Assembly: GCA_949358305.1 (NCBI GenBank)
Contig: OX442316.1
Location: forward strand, 5,642,001 to 5,706,000
Origin: Strigamia acuminata
Taxonomy: Eukaryota > Arthropoda > Chilopoda > Geophilomorpha > Linotaeniidae
Direction: 5' to 3'
DNA: 64,000 nucleotides
Part shown: positions 33,793 to 44,273 of the stretch, piece after piece
Numbering within the stretch: position 1 is the first letter of the stretch
How the letters are laid out: the number at the start of each line of letters is the position of its first letter
Notes under the pieces: generated by a model
Seen by the model: the letters and a program-made list of their open reading frames with translations, nothing else
What the model was told of the DNA's origin: nothing
The model's database searches: none
Translations under genes and position numbers: made by a program

Positions 33793-34632
33793 TTTGACTG
33801 TCTTTTACATAAATTTTTAAGTAGAAAAGATTAACAAGCTTGCCTTAATTGCTGCTCAATTTATAGTTTTACACATCCTGGTATTAAAATGTTGTTAATT
33901 ATTACAAGTGTAGACTATCATTATTCATTACTGCACGGTAACTGTCAAAATTTATAGAAGAATTGTAAAACAAGAACTCTGTTTTATTTTACAATAAAAA
34001 AAAGTCTGTTGCATCCGGGTATACCACCTGTTGCGATCCGAGACACACTTGGCTTGTGTTTGGCATGTGCCAAACCAGAGCAATTAATTAAATCTATTTT
34101 TTAGTGGTGTTGATGATTTTATATGAAATAAAATCAGGATCACCAAAGTCCAAAGAGGGTACTAATTAGTTCAATCAATGATAGTTTTGTTTATTGTAAC
34201 TTCATCAGGAAATCTAGTTTAATGAAATGCAGCCAAGCTTTCTAAAAGCAAAACTTAAACATTGCTAACAAGTTTACACATTTATTGATTGTCAAATTTA
34301 AAAAATGTCCAGAAATTGTTTTACACATTGAAATGACTACAAATATTTAAAATCTTGATAATGTTGGGCGTTCCCTGCCCGACCAATGCTCAAATGGGAG
34401 GGAATATGTGGCGTATCTTCGTTTTCGGCCTTACACAGTCTACCTTGAGATTTACAGACCTGATAGTGGAGTATGCTATGTTGGGCTGACCGACCAATGC
34501 TGCAATTGGAGGGAATATGTGAAGTATCATTGTCTTCGGCCTTATGAATTATACCTTGCGATTTACAGTAGTGGAGTAAGCTAAATGTCAGAAATACAAA
34601 GTAGTAAAGAAACAAAAATAAGAAAAACGATT
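33793..34632. other. Spacer between copies G and H
   Basis: Copy G promoter, conserved spacer blocks, and an extra ~115-bp stretch (about 34020-34135) absent from other spacers, containing GGCTTGTGTTTGGCATGTGC. The motif GTTGGGC...CCAATGC occurs twice (34362-34390, 34480-34496), a partial spacer duplication. No gene is seen. Confidence 0.5.
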
Positions 34633-34809
34633 TTAATCATTACAAAATACAGATCCTTTAGATACTTTAAAAATCAAATCATAAAAGTAGTCAACTCGTG
34701 TAGCAATCATGTAAGCATATTTTTTGCTACACGTAACACCCAACGATGCTACTCCGCTTATATTCAATCGTCCCTTGTTCAAAACCATGTAAGATCCTCC
34801 TGAGTTACT
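34633..34809 (-). pseudogene. Relict last exon of serine protease, copy H
   Basis: A 177-nt open exon homologous to E7 of the other copies, with splice acceptor and stop, but no upstream exons can be found to its right. The active-site motif reads SNSGGS in place of GDSGGP: Gly193 to Ser, Asp194 to Asn, Pro198 to Ser, while Ser195 remains. Without exons 1-6 and with the Asp194 salt-bridge residue lost, it cannot make a protease. It marks the edge of the array. Confidence 0.85.
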
Positions 34810-35443
34810 CTACAAAAACAAAAAGTAGCAAAAAAGAATAAAAACAATAGAAAAGACCGACGTCGTAATTTAATTATTTTCGCTTTCATCCGTTGTGAAC
34901 TAAAGTGATATGGGCGATAATCAATACGTTATTGCTTCATTTGTTCGTCTATAGATGGCAGTAGCTACCAGAGACAATTTTTGATTGGAAAATAGTGGCG
35001 CCATCTACGTTTCCAAATATGAATTAGGAGTTACAATTTCTCTTACTTGTTAGTGGTGACTTTGGAAAGGACCAGATTTATCGCCCATTAAACGAATGCA
35101 ATACAGTAAATCGAATACGTTTCTTTGATGTAGTCAACATTTCGCACGTGAGCGATAAATTGAATACGGTATTTTGCGCATGGACGGAATGCGAGGAATT
35201 ACTCTCACTTCGGAAAGGACTCGGTTTAAATTTGTAAGTTGATGTGTCGCACGATAGCACTTGAGTTTATTCCGCATTTCGACAATGGACAATTTTGCGA
35301 GTCCTTCGTTCGGGCTTAAAAGGAAACGTTAGCAACTCTCTTGAGATTTTTTGTTTGTAATTTTTATCATCAGATGACAGCACGCGAGCAACTGACGTTT
35401 TTTCTTGAAATTTCTGTGAGTTTTAATTGGTTATTCAAATTAG
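34810..35443. other. Region upstream of the 35.4-kb spliced locus
   Basis: No gene. 35080-35180 contains sequences (AATCGAATACGTTT; TTTCGCACGTGAGCGATAAA) that recur inverted near 37600-37640, i.e. at matching distance from the paralogous minus-strand locus, so they may be shared promoter sequence. Confidence 0.4.
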
Positions 35444-36241
35444 ATGATAAGGCATTTGCTACTTTGCATTTCGCTTAGTTTTTCATTCCTTTTTTCTCCG
35501 GCTCACAAGCGAAGAACACGGCATTCTGAGGTGAGTTCTACTCTATTTTTGTTGGTTTTTAGCTTACATTTAGCGTTTTCATAATAATTTCTTTCTTGTA
35601 CAATTAGTTATTATACATTTTCGCGCATGATTGCAAAATTTATTTGCGCTTAAATTTTATTAATTTCTACGGTTAACTATAATTTGTATTGTTACATACC
35701 GAGTATACTGCGTGAGCATATTCCTTTAGTTTTTATAGGTTTAGGTATTTAATATTTTATCTAAATTTATTATAATTACAGGTAAATTAATTTATATTTT
35801 AGGTAAATGTTAGTTATTTATTCTGCGGTTTTCTTTAAATAGGTTTATTCACGGACTTAGACGAATGGCGTAGACAACTAGCGTAGACAACTAGCGTAGA
35901 CAACTAGCGTAGACAACTAGCGTAGACAACTAGAGCTACGAGTACTAGAGATGAATTCCATGACGACGTAAACAAATTACAGCATTATTTTAATTCCAAA
36001 CTAGTATTTTTGTATAATTATTATTATTATTACTCGTATTTTTATGTATTATGACTTTTACTTGTATTTTTGTATAATTGTATACCGTAATTGTTTTTAC
36101 TCATATTTTTTTTGTATAACTTTTGTTATATTTATTTGATAATTTTTTTACGTTTAGGTTCAAACAATCACCAGGAAGACATCGTGGGACATCTTTTTGG
36201 GGGCCCAGAGCGTGGCACACTCTGGGTCCTGGGTGTGGTAA
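35444..36241 (+). other. Spliced locus; possible small secreted peptide or long non-coding RNA
   Basis: Exon 1 ends at 35530 with a strong donor (GAG|GTGAGT); exon 2 begins at 36158 after TTTTTTTACGTTTAG and is followed by AATAAA at 36382. Joined, one frame gives 56 residues: MIRHLLLCISLSFSFLFSPA, a plausible signal peptide, then a basic HKRRTR stretch and a tail ending SGSWVW. The frame is not preserved in the paralogous locus at 37.2 kb (one-base difference before the donor), which argues for a non-coding transcript. Both readings are open. Confidence 0.35.
35868..35932. repeat. 13-bp tandem repeat, five units
   Basis: Five perfect tandem copies of GCGTAGACAACTA inside the intron of the 35.4-kb locus. 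Confidence 0.9.
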
Positions 36242-36582
36242 AACGGTGGAGTCTCAAGGGGATGGTTACCCGAGACAATCCTTAAATGTTCCGTTATAAC
36301 CCGCTTAAACGTTTGATTTGCCATTTATTTTCCTTTTAAGGAAAAATTTGTCAACTTTTTATGTATAGTGTCTTTCATTTCAATAAAGTTTTATTTTTAT
36401 TTTCTATAAGCTAAGTCATTTCTGCAAAAATTATTCTAAGTCCAAAAATCAATAAGGCGAATCCATGCCGAATTTTTATAGGTTTGGACTTAGAAGAAAA
36501 AAGGGATGGTGGGTGGGTATACAGATTCCCCATTTTATTTATACACGAGTATTTAAAGAATAGAGAAATTTATAAAAACCAT

Positions 36583-37212
36583 TTTATTCAGAAAATGTAT
36601 AGATTATTAATTAGTGTAACTTTGAAAACAAAATCACACACAATTAATAATTTATACAACACTACATTAAATTTTTAATAATACAACAAAAAATATAAAA
36701 GGAATGACTAAATATTTCAAATATACAATCTAATGAGTATAAAAGTAAAAATAACAATAAATAACGACCCTAGAGTTCATTCGTGCTGTCCCTCGTTCCG
36801 TTCGTTGAAGCAGAAATTCCACGCCTTGAATCTAAAATGGAAAAAAAAAACATTCAAAATTAACAACTAAAACAATTTATACCGGTAATTAAAAAGTGAA
36901 ATTAACTCGTTAGTTTCTTAAACCAAAGTTAAAATGCTGTAAATTAAACCGCTAACAAGACAACTAAACGTGAAAATGGCTTACCGGTATATTATTAAAT
37001 AAAACTGCCTGTTTTGCTCGCGGAAGGGGAAATAATAATTTAAAATTAAATATTCCGTAACTCTTAAGTAAATTAAACTCCATACTATCAAACAAAACGC
37101 CTAACTTGTAAGTGCTAAATAATGTCACAAACTCACCTAATTTAGTCGTGTGTTTCTTCCTCCGAGTCGGGAAAACAATTAAACCAAACCGAGCGAAAAG
37201 TGAAAAATGCAA
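36583..37212 (-). other. Paralogous spliced locus, inverted relative to the 35.4-kb locus
   Basis: Minus strand. The first exon (37212-37137) ends at GTGAGTTT and aligns with exon 1 of the plus-strand locus, as does about 60 bp upstream (GATTGGCTACGCAAATTAA versus AATTGGTTATTCAAATTAG). Further likely exons: one ending at 36985 (donor GTAAGC) and one beginning at 36831 after TTTTAG; AATAAA is at 36588-36583. No convincing long protein; a frame starting MHFSLFARFG is open in exon 1 only. Confidence 0.35.
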
Positions 37213-37900
37213 AATTAAATATTGACGTCAATTAATTTGCGTAGCCAATCAACTGAAAAGACAGAAACTTCTGGAAATTAAGCACGGGAAATACGTCAAC
37301 TTCCTGCTGTACACTGCCGTCTGGCCGAACAAAATTGTAACACAAAAAAATACAGCTACGTAATGATGTAAGAATTAGATCTGAGATACTTGGAGTTGCC
37401 GATGTGTTTACTTTTCTAAATCCAAATTAAAACATGTTTGATTAAATTAAGACATGAAACGATTGCGAATTGATTATGCCAAAATAAAAATGAAACTTAC
37501 GACTACGACCACTCGATCCGAATTAATTATGGTGCGAAACGAATACATTACGACGAAAAAGCGATCCCATTACCATTAGTGCTTCCGAAACGTGAACTGC
37601 AGATGAACAAAACGTATTCGATTTATCGCCCACGTGCGAAAACTGTTGAATCTGAACTGTAGACTGCATGACATATTTATCGTCTGTTTATGAACAATAA
37701 GTAAAACCAATTATAGAAAGGAAAACTATTTTAATTTTCATAGTTTTGTACATCTTTACGTATACAAACAACTGAAATCAAATCGCATCAACACAAACTG
37801 CATTTACTTTTTGGATGTTGTTTAAATCTTAGACAAGGCGGATTGCCACATACAAGTAATAACGTAAATTCATTTTTTCTCCAATTTTTCATCACTTATT
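37213..37900. other. Gene-poor stretch between the spliced locus and the PUB gene
   Basis: A donor-like junction (GTAGTC|GTAAGT, minus strand) lies at 37501, perhaps an upstream 5' exon of the minus-strand locus, and promoter-like sequence shared with 35.1 kb lies near 37600-37640. Nothing else is supported. Confidence 0.35.
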
Positions 37901-38839
37901 TCAGTCGGAGTCCGAGCAGAGAAGTTCCGATTCAAAATCCGTATCCGAAAAGTCATCAAAATCAGAATTCAGATCTGAATCAGATATTGAAAGAAAGTCG
38001 TCGCTATCAGAATCAGAATCAATTTCCTTTCCGTTTGTTTGTGTTACAATAGGTCTGAAAAAGTACAGTTGACATTATTAATAATTGTACGAGATCTGTG
38101 CGAATTTTAGTGATCAACTTTTCTGCATGACAATACATGCAGCGAAGCTCGACTTAAGAAAACGAGTAACTTACGCTTCTTGTTCAACTGGAATTCGGGC
38201 GATTTTCTGTCGCGATGTATCAACAGTTGGTTTATTGCTAATTTCGACCTTCTGATTATTCCCCTTCGATTCGTCCTTCTCCGGCACCTCCGAAGCATCT
38301 GGACTCGCACCTTTCGATTCGACTTCCTTCGGCACCCCCTCCGGAGTGGCAAATCTTTAAAATTACAAATATTCATTAAATTAAATTTTAATAAAAGATA
38401 TCTTACATTATGTCCAAAATAACGTCTATTCCCATTCGAAGATTATCAATTGCCGGCAAATACAATAAATTTCCATCCTGTAAATGAATCTATTCTTGAT
38501 TAATCTTTGTAATTTAGAAAGAAATAAATTAAGACATTTTTAACTCACATTTCGCCATCCCAGGTTATAAAAAAATAACTGTATGCTCTGAAACTTCCAG
38601 ATGGAATTGAAATGGTTATCAGAACAGCTAACTCTGCGATAGGACTCGTTATTTGGGTTTTGGAAAATATCTCTTAAGTTAAAAAAAAATTATAATAAAT
38701 TCTAATACTAAAAGTGGCATGATTTTCACCTATGCAAGCTGTAAAGCTTCTCAAGAACTACTAGACATTTCGCTAAATCGCCTATTTCGTGAGACAAATA
38801 CTTTAAATGGCGCTCCAAATCAACTTTAACGTTAGCCAT
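37901..38839 (-). CDS. PUB-like domain protein with acidic tail
   Basis: Five exons: 38730-38839, 38549-38672, 38407-38477, 38175-38354, 37901-38054; all GT-AG, total 639 nt, 212 residues. Residues ~1-100 resemble the PUB fold (helical, seen in peptide:N-glycanase and UBX proteins): LERHLKYLSHEI, LYSLHRDIFQNP, YRRVSCSDNHFNSIW, LFFYNLGWRN, LLYLPAIDNLRMGIDVILDI. PUB domains usually bind the C-terminus of the p97/VCP ATPase. The rest is disordered: a Glu/Lys/Ser/Pro stretch and a Ser/Asp-rich tail ending ELLCSDSD. I do not recognise a named orthologue. Its first exon and promoter recur as relics in the S-gene cassettes to the right. Confidence 0.75.
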
Positions 38840-39271
38840 TATTAAGAACGAAAAAAATTATAACGTGGCTGCGATATTGGGTATACTAATCACGACTTAG
38901 ATCGAAGGCAAGTCCGTTCCACTTCGTGATTTATATTTCTTCAACTCACCATTTAAATAAAACAATATCATCGTGTTATATGTAACCATTGTTTAATATA
39001 TTACAATAATAAATCGAAATAAACTTACTTAAATTCTCAACAAACATCACCGAAAAACACATTCAAATTTCTACTAAATTAAAAAACATTCTAATTAATC
39101 AAAGCGTTAAATAAAAATATTCGTTTCAAGACGTCAGTAAACAATATTAAGTGAGATCTCCCAAGGTATCAAATGATTCTGTTACTATCATTTTTTACTC
39201 TAAAAACAAGAAATAAACGTTACATTTTTATAGAGATTAAATTAAAAAAAAAAAAAAACGTATACTTCTTC
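38840..39271. other. PUB gene promoter region, founder of the cassette spacer
   Basis: No gene. Sequence from here (ATCGAAGGCAAGTCCGTTCC, AATAAAACAATATCA, AAGTGAGATCTCCC) recurs downstream of each S gene, showing that the cassettes were copied from the PUB 5' end plus the neighbouring small gene. Confidence 0.6.
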
Positions 39272-39476
39272 GGTAGAATGACGGTTTACGGGCGACCCGA
39301 AAATCAAGTTTATAATTTAATAATTTAATTTAGTTAATTAAAACCCCAAGAAGGGCTAACAAGGGGGGGCTGCGCCCCCCCTTGACCCCCCGCGAACCTC
39401 ACCTTGCTGGTTTTTTTGTGCAAACCACTTCTTTGAGCCGACTTGTCGTGAGTCGCCCGTAAACCGTCATTCTGCC
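39272..39476. mobile_element. MULE-like MITE in the last codons of S1
   Basis: About 205 bp with inverted termini sharing AGAATGACGGTTTACGGG; interior has a palindromic GGGGGGGCTGCGCCCCCCC. ACTTCTTCG flanks both ends (39263-39271 and 39477-39485), a 9-bp duplication as in Mutator-like elements. Its right end provides the stop codon of S1. Coordinates may be off by one because of homopolymers. Confidence 0.75.
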
Positions 39477-39996
39477 ACTTCTTCGCACTTTTTCATGAAA
39501 AGTGCTTTATTTTGAGCATCCATTAGTTGAATACGCTGTTCCTCTTCCAGTCGACATTTCAAATCATATTCATCTTCAAACATCAGGTGGGCAATAAATT
39601 TGTCATGAAATTCTTCAGCGTGTTTTACATTTGCAGCAAAGTCTGCAGCAGACTGGTCATCATACGGAGCAAAGTCTGCATCAATCAGGTCTTCATATGC
39701 AGCAAAGTCTGCAGCAGACTGGTCTTGATACGCAGCAGACTTTTTAGCGTATTCATCACGCTGTTTTTGATAATCAGCGTCCTTCTGCTGTCTTCTTGGA
39801 GGTGAAGATCCCGTTTTCATTCTCCTAGTTTATAAAAACATGTTAAAATAAAATATTTTCTTTTATTTAAAAAAAAAGTATACTTGTTGACCGTTGAACC
39901 TGGCATCTGTTGTGCTGGCACATTTGACAAGTTGTACAAGCATTGTTTGTAATCTGAACCCCAAGCACGATCTGGTTCTCTCTCGTTTCGTCGCAT
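39467..39996 (-). CDS. S-family small protein S1 (C-terminus replaced by a MITE)
   Basis: Two exons, 39884-39996 and 39467-39824, joined in phase 2 (AA|G) across a 59-nt intron; 156 residues. N-terminal part has the family pattern (PAQ...PGST), exon 2 starts with RMKTGSSPPRRQQ. The middle contains two repeats of DQSAADFAA. Strongly charged, probably coiled or disordered. Not recognised. The last codons and the TGA stop come from an inserted MITE; the original C-terminus would have continued beyond CEEV, resembling NEVDIFI of S2. Its promoter module lies at 40070-40134. Confidence 0.65.
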
Positions 39997-40794
39997 TGCT
40001 CAATCTTGTGTAGAACAAACCGCACAACTTCAAAAGCAAACCCCAAATGACGAATTTAATCAGCTGTATTTTATAAGGTCGATAAGAACATGATTAGTCA
40101 ATGTAAATTTAAATAAGTTTAAAAAAATTTGCATCTATGATTTTTTTAGTTGCTAATAAATCTATTCACAACTTTCCACGTACTTTTTAATTTCAAAACC
40201 ACTTTTTAAAAAACACTCGTTTTCAAATAAAATTTAAAGTAGCTTCTAACTTTCCTGCAAAACATCTGAACTTCAAAATAGATAATTTTGTTTATGCTAT
40301 TTCTTCAGACAAATTTACTTTAACGTTAGCCATTATACACTCGTACAGTAGAAACGAAAAAAAACATACGACGTAACTGCGTCATTACGCACACTAATCA
40401 CAGTTAAGATCGAAGACAAGTCTGTTTAGCCACGTGATTTATATTTTTTCCACTCACAATTTAAATAAAATATATTATCAGTGTTATAAATTATTTAATA
40501 CGGTACATTACATCAAAATGGTGAATAAATTAAATAAAAATTGAAGTTCCCAGTACTTAAAATCACTAAAAAAAACACATCACCGACAAACAACATTCAA
40601 AAACAGTCCTAGAAAATTAAAAATCAAATTCTAATTAGCCAAAGCTTTAAATTAAAATCTTCATGTTTTTTCAAGACTTCAATAAAAAATATTAAGTAAG
40701 ATCTCCCGTAGCAAGGTGCCAAGGAGTTCTGCTACTATCATTTTCTAACCTAAAATCAAAAAAATTACCCTTAAATTTTCGTGCAAGTTAAAAT
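39997..40794. other. S1 promoter and cassette spacer
   Basis: No gene. Contains the S1 promoter module, a weak relic of PUB exon 1 near 40306-40361 (ACTTTAACGTTAGCCATTAT) and spacer sequence shared with the other cassettes. Confidence 0.6.
40070..40134 (-). promoter_or_regulatory. Promoter module of S1
   Basis: Minus strand order: octamer ATGCAAAT, 18 bp, degenerate octamer ATTTACAT, CCAAT-like GACTAATC, TATA-like CTTATAAAA. The fixed arrangement recurs upstream of S2 (displaced), S3, S5 and S6. Confidence 0.6.
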
Positions 40795-41306
40795 TTAAAT
40801 AAATATATCTACTTCGTTGCACTTGCGGACTTGTGCTTGTGCTCGAACCTCTCTTCTTTTACTACGCTGTCTTTGTTCGTGCAGCCGACGCTCCGATTGA
40901 ACGGGCCATTCCAAATCTTCATCACTGTCGTGCATAAATTGACAAGCTTGCAAAAATCCGTCAGGCTGTTTTTTAGATCCTGCAGACTTTTTAGAACGTA
41001 GTAAAGCATCAAGTTTAGCCCTTTCAGCAGAACTTTTAAGCTTAGCTTCCTTAGCACAGCAATCTTGATAACTAGCGTACTGTTGCTGTCTTGTTGGCGG
41101 TGAAGTTCCCGATCTCATTCTCCTAGTTTGCAAAAACAAGTTACAATAAAATGCCGTTTTCTTTTCATTAAAATAAAGACGTACTTAGCGACCGTTGCCC
41201 CTGGAGCCCGTTGTGCAGGTACATCTGGCAATTTCCAATACGAGTCCAACCAATCCTGATAGTTCTTAACAAGCGTCTGGTCTGGTTGCGTCTTCTTTCG
41301 TTGCAT
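40795..41306 (-). CDS. S-family small protein S2
   Basis: Exons 41185-41306 and 40795-41122, junction AA|G in phase 2, 62-nt intron; 149 residues. Exon 1 carries the family core KLVKNYQDWLDSYWKLPDVP-like sequence; exon 2 begins RMRSGTSPPTRQQQ and is rich in Lys, Glu, Arg, ending NEVDIFI. Function unknown, no signal peptide or membrane segment. A 6.9-kb foldback element now separates the coding part from its promoter (48318-48383), so expression is probably abolished or altered. Confidence 0.7.
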
Positions 41307-41378
41307 TGTAAAGCTTGAGCGAAACAACCCGAACGATTTCAAAAGCAGACTCCAACTTTCAACCTCTAAACTCCAAAC

Positions 41379-41634
41379 GGCAGGGTAGAATATTTTCGAC
41401 TCGGATTCCTTTCGACCGCGTTTTTTTTCGACCGGATTTTTTGCGACCGGATTTTTCTCGACCGGATTGTTTGCGACCAGGATTGTTTCCGATCAGGATT
41501 GTTTGCGACCAGGATTCTTTTCGACCGGTTGGATTGCGACCTGGAATTTTATCGACTAGGATTCTTTGCGACCAGGATTTATCTCGACCGGGATTCACTT
41601 CGACCAGGATTCCTTTCGACTTGGTCGAAATTTA
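41379..41634 (+). repeat. Left terminal inverted repeat of the foldback element
   Basis: About 14 degenerate units of the type GACCAGGATTCTTTTC in plus orientation. All frames are open because the unit lacks stops, which produces incidental open frames on both strands. Confidence 0.8.
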
Positions 41635-41883
41635 GGTAGTTTACTTTTATAAATGGACTTGTAACGTGTCAAATTTATTCATTTTTATATTTTCTTTCAT
41701 CGGTACATATTTGAACCAAAATTTTGTTTTTAGTTTATGGCGAACGAATCTAAGGTTTGTGGAGAAGGGCTATTTCGGTAATGGCTCGTGATGTATAGCA
41801 GCACATAACTGCTCCATTTGGGTAATTTTATCCTTACTTGTTAAATTATTATTGAAATTTATGTTTACATTTTTTCTTTGTAG

Positions 41884-42710
41884 CAAGTGTCCGTTAATGA
41901 TTGGCTAAATTGTACGGCTACTTGCGATTCGAATGGTGAAGTAGTGGGCACAGTTTTGACCCAACTTCTGCACGGCGTTGGTAATTAGAAAAGGATATCG
42001 AGAAAACGATTCGTAAGGAATATATTTCTAGTTAATATTGATTGAAATTAAAATGTATATTTTTTTTAATTGCAGCCAATTTATAGAACAAATGTTTGCA
42101 ATCTAAAGACGCTAGAGTCCGATCTGGGTGACAAAATAGAGACAAATTCGTCGAAAAATTCAGCAGATAATTCAGCTCAAGATGTTCGAAGTGATCAATC
42201 GACGGCCGATTCTTGCGATCCAGCCAAACGAACGCCAGAGAAGACATCTGAGTCTTATAAAGAGACGCGGTCACGGATTACGGAATAGTTTTTATGGATA
42301 ACGTACCGGTAAAAATCTAGAGACTCGTTTTATTGAATTGGTGGAAGTAAATGAATATTTTATGGTACTTTAGTTTATTTACTTCTGTTACCTCTCGAGT
42401 ATTCTATTACTCCTTAGCGATTTCATGCATTTTAATTGTATTTTTTATTAGATATCAAATAATTTAATACCCCAGGACGAAATTACGCGATTAACTCACG
42501 CAAATACAATGACCTCATCTGATCTTCGTTCGTTTGAAATTGCATCCATTAATAAAGTGAGTGGAGATTAAAAATTAATATTATTTTAATCTAATTTTAA
42601 TCTAATTTTAATCCTAATTTCAGGTGGCTTGGAGTCCAAACTTCGGATCGCATTTATTAGTGGCTTCGGGTGAAAATTCAGGATTAATTAGGATCCATCG
42701 AATTCATTGA
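41884..42710 (+). pseudogene. 3' fragment of a WD40 gene, TFIIIC-subunit-like
   Basis: Recognisable exons: 41884-41980 (WLNCTATCDSNGEVVGTVL), 42076-~42288, 42452-42556 and 42624-42710, the last two joining in frame as INK|VAWSPNFGSHLLVASG...SGLIRIHRIH and a stop. This looks like the final WD40 repeat of a GTF3C2-type protein. The second exon runs into a stop (TAG, 42286-42288) before any good donor and the junction from the first exon is not in phase; the 5' end of the gene is missing at the element terminus. AATAAA follows at about 42762. Likely a captured, truncated copy; the family assignment is moderate. Confidence 0.5.
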
Positions 42711-42960
42711 TTGCAGCAGACAAAAGTAGAAAAACTACGGGTTAAATTGCAGACGATGTTGTAAATAAAGTGAAATAATTAAAGAAAATGTCTAATTAGC
42801 ATGATTTTTAATGAAATTTCTTTGAAGGTTTAGAGTTTAACTTCGGATGTTGATAATTTTGAAACTCGTCAATCGAATTGCAATGTCATCATTTTTATTA
42901 ATAAATAAAAAATTCCAAAAAAAATTACTTTGACCAAATATTTTTATTTATTCACACGAA

Positions 42961-44273
42961 TCACATTTCTTCAGTTTCAACAACAACAGGCGCTTCATCA
43001 TCATCTTCCCTATCAAAATCCCACTTGAATGTTTTCGTTAAATATTTTTTTAAACCTTCTACCCTTTTCTACAATTTCGTGCGGTACTTGTTGGTTCCCG
43101 TTCAAATTGGAGAAGAAAGAATGCAATGTGTTGACGAGGAAGTTTTCACGACTGACAATATCTACAAAGAAATCGCGAGGAATTTCCTGAAGTTGGTGAT
43201 GAAGTACAAAAATGAATTTTGAATATAAATCTGCGTATTTCGTAAGAGCATTGTCGCACGAGCACAGCAAGTGGATTAAATGTTTCCATTCTTCAAATGC
43301 GTCGTACACCTGTCCTAAAATAAAACAAATAAAAGCCATTTGAAGTTCTCCGAGAATGTCTTCAGGATCTGTATACGATTTGAGCATTTGATCTAAAGTA
43401 TAGGTCAAATCTAAACTGTTTTGTGATTTCACAAAACATTTAAGTTACTTTTTTAAAATCAAAATTGTCTTTTTTTTCTTCTTACTTTTTTCAGGAAATT
43501 TGGAAAAACGAATTTCCGTTCCGGGTTTTTGACACATTTTCGGAAGAAAATCATCTAGTTTTGGTCTCTTATTTGTTCTTGTTGACGATTCACTCTCATC
43601 AGTTATTAAATGGGAAACTGACGAAATTTTTTTGTTTAATGGCTGCACCCGTTCTAAAACTGTGTCTAAGAGAATAAGTTTTGTATAAAATATTTTACAA
43701 AATACGAAATTTTTTTCCTTACCAGTCATGTAGTAGGTCTGGAAAATCCATTTTTTCCAGTTGTCGTATGGATAAGCGCCTAAATGTTTGTCAAGCTCCC
43801 TTAAATTCTCTTTAAGCCTGTCTATTTCTTCATCTGAAGTGACTTCATCTTTGATATCTATATTGAACGATACACAATTCAGGTTACAGACCAATTTAAA
43901 CGTTAATTAAAATAACCTTCGAGATATTTATCCCATTTTGTAACAACTATTTCTCCTTTATTGAATTAATGAAAAAATCCAGTTCTGGGTGCCATTTGGT
44001 TGTCCCGACTAACTGCACTGAAATAAAGAAAATAAATTGTGGTCATTAGTCATTGCAAAATCCAAATCCAAATTTTTAACCTCGAAATTACCTGTAATAT
44101 ACAAAATGAATGCCCAGAGGAATCATCTTGACACCTTTGATATCGGTTTCCACATTCTAAGTATTGTGATCTATTCCAAATTCAGTTTTTGGTGGTACAT
44201 CTAAAAATATTAATGTCACACCTTCGCGAAATAAAGTCTTTGCAACATCAGGATCCATATCTTGTGAAGCCAT
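42961..44273 (-). pseudogene. Aar2: AAR2 splicing-factor gene, captured and decaying copy
   Basis: AAR2 acts in assembly of the U5 snRNP with Prp8. Exons: 44092-44273, 43917-44017, 43723-43857, 43486-43665, 42961-43410, with introns kept, so capture was at DNA level. Diagnostic segments: FREGVTLIFLDVP, GVKMIPLGIHF, LGAYPYDNWKKWI, PGTEIRFSKFP, ILGELQMAFICFILGQVYDA, EIPRDFFVDIVSRENFL. Three lesions: TAG at 44157-44159 where the family has Trp, TAA at 43966-43968, and one extra base in an A7 run (43045-43051) that shifts the acidic C-terminus (PVVVE) out of frame. The exon 2 donor (GTTATT) is weak. It lies inside the foldback element. Confidence 0.88.

Noticed and set aside
35868-35932. Possible CRISPR-like array
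   Set aside because: Direct 13-bp tandem repeat with no spacers, in a eukaryotic genome.
41315-41635. 106-codon open frame rich in RPD and STR
   Set aside because: Translation of the degenerate 17-bp repeats in the foldback terminus; the matching frame at the other end is the same artefact.
43410-43500. In-frame stop between AAR2 exons 4 and 5
   Set aside because: A normal ~75-nt intron (GTAAGA...TTTAG) removes it and keeps the phase, so it is not counted among the lesions.
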